Of a DNA stretch of 64,000 nt, positions 52,901-61,157 are shown piece by piece. How positions within the stretch are numbered: position 1 is the first letter of the stretch; every line of letters begins with the position of its first letter. A model generated the notes under the pieces. It was given only the letters and a program-made list of their open reading frames with translations. It was not told the origin of the DNA and made no database searches. The position numbers and the translations under genes were made by a program. The DNA is from Nymphaea colorata (taxonomy: Eukaryota; Streptophyta; Magnoliopsida; Nymphaeales; Nymphaeaceae), in assembly GCF_008831285.2 (NCBI RefSeq), contig NC_045140.1, positions 4,937,528-5,001,527 on the forward strand, written 5' to 3'.

Positions 52901-55900
52901 CAGAAGTGAATTACTAAAGGTACATCTTGGTATCTATGTTGTTGATATCTTCATGTCTTCTTATATGTTTATTGACCTTTTAGTGCTCATGCCAGATGAG
53001 GTTAGAGGGTTTCAAATGGAGCACTCCATTCAGTGTGGAGAGTGAGGGGGTTATGTGCATAAAATTAAAGAGTGATGTTGATAGTTGTGTGATGTATGTT
53101 CGTGTGGAAGTTAGAAAAGGGTCTAAAATTTCCCGGTACCAAGTTATCATCTGTCCTGTGTCATCTTCAAGTCCTTACAGGTACTGTTTTTCACTTTCTA
53201 TTACCATTTTGCATGTCCATCTTGTGTCTATTTTGAACAGTAACTGAAATTTCAGCATATGCAGAATTGAAAATCAATCTACCTTTCTACCAATACGTTT
53301 TCGTCAAGTTAATGGAACAGATGATTCTTGGAGGCCTCTCCCAGTAAATTCAGCTGTGCCATTTTTTTGGGAAGATCTTGGACGGCAACGGTTGATAGAA
53401 GTTATGATTGATGGTGCTGGATCTATGGAGACAGTCAAGTGTAACATTGATGAACCCTCTGATCCCCGGCCACTTCACTTCTCTTCGAGTAGTTCAAGAG
53501 CTTTATGTGTTTCTGTTCTGAAGGAAGAATCACTGAATGTTGTTAAGTTTACGGATTGGACGCCCAGTAATAATGTGTTACCTGTTATGCCTAGAAGATT
53601 TGAATATCTGCCTCAACTCTCTATGGTCAATCATAAAGAATCACCTTCAGACTGCACTTTTGAATTTCATGTTATTATTGAACTGGCGGAACTGGGCTTG
53701 TCTGTTATTGATCACACACCGGAAGAGATTATTTATTTGTCAGTTCAGAATTTTCTGTTAACTTATTCTACTGATATGGGATCTCGAATCAGCAGGTAGG
53801 TTCTCTCTTTCATCTTATATCTTGGATAAACAATTGCTATGCAGTTTTATTGTAATTCAGGAGAGACTGTGAATTTCATATTTAATGTTAACAACTAAAA
53901 GTTTCTGGCCTCAAATGATTTTCAGTATCATTAATGTCTCTTAAAGGTTTGATTTCATTTGTCGCCCACCCCCCATCCCCTCTCCAACAAATGAGTGAAA
54001 ATAAATTTTTGTGCGTTGCAGATTTAAGCTACAAGTGGCTGGAATCCAACTGGATAATCAGTTACCATTGACGCCAATGCCGGTCCTGTTTAGACATCAG
54101 AAGACCAGTGATGAGCTTGAACATGTTTTAAAGTTATCTGTTACTGTTCAATCAGATGGATCGTCTGAATTTTGTGTTTATCCTCACATAGGTGTCCAGG
54201 TAATCTGGGGTTTCTCCTTTCATTATTTTCAAAAGAATATCCTGTGTTTTCTCATTTTCCAGAAAGTTCATACTGTTAAGTTGAAAAGCCCTCTTGTTAG
54301 CTATTGTTAACCGGAATGGTACTTAGTTTGGCTCCTAAATTGTCTTTGAATTTTCACTGTACATATTCGTTTACCCTGATACATATTTAAGAAGTCAGAT
54401 ATCTAAACAATGTTGTTCTTTCTTGTCTCCTTTTCCCATTCTGTTTTCAACTTTTGGGACTCATCTTGGTCACCTCCTCTCTGGGTTTGCACTTGCATGT
54501 TAGTAACCTAATGATATGCAACTGATAATGGATGAAACAAGCAGCTGGCATGCTGATAATTTTGAGCATCGGCTTTTTCTCTGCATCTTCAGTAAAATAC
54601 AAATTGGGAACCTAAACGTAATCTTTTGTGAAAGAAACTTATTTCATCGACAACTCCAATGCGCTATCTAGTTCTTAGGTAAGAAAAGCATACTACTTGC
54701 AGCAACTTTCTGTTTTTATCAATTACTTTCATTTATGAATAACTTGAATCCCTGTCCCCTCTAAAAGAATTCAGGGATTAGAATTTGAGTTCTTTGATTG
54801 TTAATTAATAGAGAGATTTTTGGTAAACTCTGAATTTTGAATTAGGTCTATAAAGGGGTATGAGTAGCTTGACAATTAAAAATATGAATACACCTTTGAG
54901 TAATTTCTTCGTGAATATTATCTTCTGTATTCCCAACCTGATCTGGAGCATCAGAACAATATTTCCATTGTTTTGCTGAATATTTCGGCCATCTCATGTT
55001 GTCTCACGTTGGATTTTGGTCGCTCTAGGGTCCTCAAGGTACTTCCTTTCTGGTGAAAATTCATGAACCTATTTTATGGCGCCTTCATGAAATGTTTCAA
55101 AAAGTCAACCTCAGCAATATTGTGGTGGATCAGACTACCACTGTTCCTGTTGATCCAGTTATTCAAATTGGGTATGCAAAAAATTAACTTGAATTTCATT
55201 GTGAAAGTACTTCATGATTATTGTGTTCCATCTTGCTGACAAGATCTATATTGGCAAACTAGTCTTTTGAATATTTCAGAGATTCGGTTTAAAGTATCAG
55301 TTACGATGTCACCAACTCTGCGTCCAAGGGGTGTTCTTGGATTCTGGGCTTCCTTGATGACTGCTTTGGGGAATATGGAGAATATGCCTGTAAGTGGTCT
55401 GACATTTATTTCTGTTATAATAATGCTGGTCGTTATCAATCTTTTCCATTAATATCTGCACTATAATCCTGGGTTAATATGCAGTTGAATATCTCAACTT
55501 TCTCATTTGTCCTTCCTATTCTACCTCTACTTTATGCACCATCTTCGATCATGTACTACATGTTTTAATGAGATTTAGATTAACATGTAAAACATAAAAG
55601 CTTTCATCCTTCCTCTACTGCCGGGCGACCCTGCCCTCATCTGTTGTGATGTGCGATGATGATCTGCCTGATCACTGACCTGCCTTTTGTGTGTTTATAC
55701 TATAAATAAGTCTTTATCTTGTATCAGAAAACAGAATTTATCTCAAGAAAATGTTCTTGACAATTCCAAAAACAAATCTCATGTTCATAAAATTTTTGGT
55801 TGCCTTCCGTAGTTCGCTGAAAACTGTGCTACTTGAAATTATGCCAAGTACTACAGTTTTTCTTTTACAGTCCTTTCAAAGTTAAGAAACACATTATTCA

Positions 55901-56139
55901 CTCTTAGAAGGAAAAGACTATTGATATAATTTTTTAGAATTTTTAACATTTGCCAAGATTCCTAATTCAGTAATGGTTATCATTTAGTAAAAAAGTGAGG
56001 TTTTCATGAACAATTGAAAGTAGTATGCTTACATTTGAAATTAGTCCCAGTAGTGTTTACATGGTAAAAAAATGGATGGTTGCTCCTTGATAGAAATGTA
56101 GCACCAATATCTGTAACCCGAAAACAGCACTCACGCAGG

Positions 56140-56181
<42 letters not shown>

Positions 56182-59100
56182 ACAAGAAGAAACTGAGGAG
56201 AAGAAGCCGTAGCCAAAATGGTTTGCACGGCCTCTATTTATAATCTCATTTTCAGAATTCTAAGAGTCTCCAATCGTAGAATCCTAGGAGATTTCACAAG
56301 CTCCAAGGACATTAATTACATCATAGAAACCTAAGAGACTTCACATATTACAAGGATATTAACTACAACATAGAATCCTAGGAGACTTCCCATATAACAA
56401 GGATATTAACTATAACATAGAATCCTAGGAGACTCTTCACATGTTACAAGGACATTAAATATTTTAACACATTCTACAAGGAGGTGGAATCCTAAGAGAC
56501 TCCTCTTCAACGTGCTGGTGAAGGATTTATATTTTAACACCCTCCCTCAAGTTGTGCATGGTTTTGCACCATGTACAACTTGCCTTTTAGAAACCAGAAT
56601 CGTTCCTTTGTTAATCCTTTTGTAAATAAGTTTGCAACTTGTTCATCTGTACGAACATAAATAGGCTGAATTTCCTTGTCTTCCACCTTTTGTCTAACAA
56701 AGTGTTGATCAATCTCAATGTGCTTTGTTCGACCATGTTGTACGGGATTAAAGGCAATGTTAATAGCGCTTTGATTATCGCACATTAACATTGATGTTTT
56801 AATCTTTTCTCCAATGTCTTCTAGCAAATGTCTAACCCATGTAACTTCAGCAGTACCTGCAGCCATGCATCTGTATTCAGCTTCAGTGCTGGATCTTGCT
56901 ACTGCCTTTTGCTTTCGACAACTCCAAGACACAAGATTACGTCCAATGAAAATACAAAAACCAGAAATGGACTTTCTTTGATCGGGATCTCCAGCCCAAT
57001 CTGCATCTGTGAATGTCATAAGTTGATGTCCAGTAGTTATATTTTCACTCTTACCATAAACTAAGCCATCTCCTGCTGTCCCTTTAAGATATCTTAATAT
57101 TCTTTTGACAGCATCCATGTGAGTATCTTTAGGTGCATGCATAAATTGGGATACTTGATTCACAGCATATATAATATCTGGTCTAGTAAATGTAAGATAT
57201 TGAAGTGCCCCAACAATACTTCGATATTGCGTAGGATCTTCATATAACTCCCCATCTTGAGCACTTAGTCTTTGATTTAGAACACTAGGAGTTCCAACAG
57301 GCTTACAATCAGACATACCTGACTTTTTCAACAAATCCAACGTGTATTTCTGTTGTGTCAATGTGAGGCGATTATTGTGCCTATCAATCTCCACTCCAAG
57401 AAAGAATCGTAAATCACCAAGCTCTTTCATTTTGAAGTTTTGCATCATCAAAACTTTAGCTTCTTCTATGTGTTTTTCTGAATTGCCTGTGATAACAATA
57501 TCATCAACATATATAAGAAGTAAAGTAAATATGTTTTCCTTTCGATAAATGAAAAGAGAGTGATCTAGAGGACATCTCCGAAAACCACATTCTTGAATCT
57601 TGCAAGAGAAACTGTCAAACCACGAACGTGAGGCCTGTTTAAGTCCATAAATAGATTTTCTTAGTTTGCAAACCCATGCATGAGAGTCTCCTTTCGTGTA
57701 TCCTGGAGGTTGTTCCATATATACTTCCTCCCTTAAATCACCATGAAGAAAAGCATTCTTCACGTCCATTTGATGTAGTCTCCATCCATATTCAACTGCC
57801 AATGATATAATCACGCGAATTGTTCCCATTTTGATCACAGGGCTGAATGTCTCATCATAATCTTCTCCATATTGTTGTGTAAACCCTTTTGCTACTAACC
57901 TTGCTTTGTGTCTTTCTATGCTGCCGTCAGGTTTGTATTTAATTTTGTATACCCATTTGGAGCCCACTACGTTCTTTTCGTGTGGCCTCGGAACGATCTC
58001 CCATGTTCCACATTCATGCAAGGCATCCATTTCTTCTTTCGTAGCCTTTCTCCAATGATGTGATTTTGATGCTTCATCAAATGAAGTAGGTTCTTCCTCC
58101 TTGCCAACTTTTGCCATGAATAACTGAAAATCAAGTGATAAAGAATCATAGCTAACCCACCTGTGAATGGGATGACGAATGCGTTGGGATCTTCTAAGGT
58201 GGGGCATGTTGTCTTCTTCACTGTGAGCATCTCTGTCCCTTAGTCGTCGAATGTAGATAAGACCCGAATACCGATGTGCATCGTTGCTCTGTTCATTATT
58301 GTTTTCGTGATGACTTAATGACTGTGTTGGATCTTCTTGATTTTCACTTTGAGCCATATCCGACGGTTGTATTGCTCTCTCTGAATCTTCACTTTGAGGC
58401 ACATCATTTTCTATAACAGGATCTGCATTGAATAACTGTGTACTGGTCCAGGGATCATAAGATTCAATGGTCATAGGCATTTCATTTGTATTATCAAAAC
58501 TATGTTCATCAAAAATGACATTTCTTGAAGTTTTGATACGTTTAGTTGTTGGATCATAGCATCGAAAACCTTTATATTCATCAGCATATCCAACGAATCT
58601 ACATTGAATAGCTTTGTCTTGAAACTTGTTCCTCAAGGCAGCATCAACGTGAACATAGCATACACAACCAAAAACCTTCAAGTTCTTGTAATCAGGTTGT
58701 TTGCCTAAGAGTGTAAAATATGGCGATTTAGACATCAAGAGTGTCATAGGCAAACAATTTATTATGTATACAGCAGTATGGAAGGCTTCAGTCCACAAGG
58801 AAATGGGCACATTAGTATCATGCATCATGCTCATGGCGCTTTCAACTATATGTCGATGTTTCCGCTCAACTACACCATTTTGTTGTGGTGTGTAAGGGCA
58901 GGAAATTTGTCTAGTTATCCCTTTTTCACGTAGAAATTCAATAAAATCAAGCGAGGAATATTCTCCCCCTCCATCACATTGAAAATGCACCACATTGGAT
59001 GAAAATTTAGTTTGAATCATGGCATAGAAGTTTCGAAATATGTGAGGTACTTCTGATTTGTGTTTCATGAAGTAAATCCAGGTGAAACGTGAGTAAGAGT

Positions 59101-61115
59101 CAATGAATAAGACATAATATCTTGACCCAGACATGGAATCAATAGGAGCTGGCCCCCATACATCAGAAAAAATAGTTTCAAAAGGTTTGAAAGCCCTTTG
59201 ATTTATATTATGGAAAGGTAAAACATGACTCTTACAAAGTCCACAACTTGAACATTTTTTGACACTTGAAGTAAGAGGTAAACTTGATCTTGGAATGAGA
59301 ATATCTGTGACAAGTTTTTCAATGAAATGTCGACCACAGTGTCCTAGCCGACTATGCCACAAATCAGACTCCAAAAATTGGTTAGGGCCCCTTACTTTTG
59401 ATTGAAAATGGCAAGAACTTGGCACTGATGACGCATTATGAGAAAGAGAAAATGTCTTCAATCCTATATCAAAAGTGGATGAATCCTTGGGTAGACATTC
59501 CTTGAGGACGTACATATTCCCTTGACGCTCCCCTCTAGCGAACATTTTCTTCGTTTGGAGGTCCTTGACATAGACAGAAGAAGGTGTGAATTCAACAGAA
59601 GAGCTTGTATCATCAATGAGTTTAGAAATGGATATGATGTTCTTTTTGATATTGGGAGCAAGAACAACATTAGACAGTGATAGAGACGAGGATGACAATG
59701 GAATATATGTGCATTTCCAATATGTGTAATAGGATGAGATTTTCCATCACCTGTTATAATGCAACTTCTACCGTAATGAGGGGATAAGTTAGTCAATTTA
59801 CCTGCATTTCCTGTCACATGGGTAGCTGCACCTGAATCCAAGAACCATTCTCCCTGCTCATTTTGCTTTATAGTCATCTTTGAGAATGCGGCCATCAATA
59901 GCTGTTGCATAGTGGATTTAGAACTTTGTCCTCCTTGTTTATAATCATGTCTTACCCCTTTGTTTTTATTTTGAGGATTAAACCAACATTGTGCCTTCAT
60001 GTGTCCTTTCTTGTTGCACTGAAAACAAATTGGTATTTTTCTTGAAGTATCCAAAGGAGACATACCTTGGTTATGTGGTGTTGGTAGAATGCCACGACCA
60101 CCATGGTTGGAGTTCCCATGGCTCTTACCAAACTTTACATTCATAGCCAACACATTTTGGGAGTTCCCTTGATCAGTCCTTTCAATGACTCTTTTCATAT
60201 TCATTTCATGTTGGAGAAGTTTACCTTGTAGTTCGTTGAAGGAAGGCAGAACAGGAAGGACCTCAAGAGCTGTAATAAAAGCATGATAATCATGCCCAAG
60301 TCCATTCAAGGTTTGCTGCACCTTTTCCTTATCAGAAATGTTATTCCCTGAGGCAGCAAGTTGGTCTGCGACGGCCTTAATACGCCCCAAATAATCCATG
60401 ATAGACGTTGAACCTTTGCTCAAATTCTGAAATTCTTTCTTTAAGTACATAATTCGAGCTTCTGATATTTGGGAAAAGGTATCAGCAAGGGTTTCCCATA
60501 ATTCTTCTGCAGTACAATCATCAGAAACTGAAAGTAACACTTGTTGAGATAAAGTGGACAAAATATACGCAACCAGACTTTGATCACGTCTCATCCACAT
60601 AGCATGTTCAGGATTGTTGTCTTCATGAACAGCAATAACTTCTCCTGCCTCATTTTTTATTTCCTGTAAGACGGATATTGGTGGAGCCTTTGTTGAACCA
60701 TCGAGATGTCCAAAGAGGCCTTGACTTCTTATGAAAGACATGATTTGCCTTTTCCAGATCAGATAATTCTCATGGTTGAGTTTTTCGGTAATAAGGTGAG
60801 GAAGAAAACTTGAGGACATGCCAGAATGCGAAAGGTTTTCCATGACAGCAGAAAGGAATGGTATATAGGTAGAAGATGAGAGGGAAAGAAGACGCGATAT
60901 AACAAGATGTGTCCTTGGTAAGCAAGAAGAAAAAGGAACAAGAATTGCGCAAGAGAAAAGTAAATTCAGGATAGAGACAAGATGAGAAAAGAGTTCTAAC
61001 CAGATCAGACCTGTTTGGGCATTTCGTTTGGTAGAGATAACGTAACCTGGCGCTCTGATACCATGATAGAAATGTAGCACCAATATCTGTAACCCGAAAA
61101 CAGCACTCACGTAGG

Positions 61116-61157
<42 letters not shown>

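Noticed and set aside
55278-55389. Exon start at the CAG near 55278
   Set aside because: Joined to 55171 in phase it gives a stop; the TAG acceptor at 55261-55262 keeps the frame.
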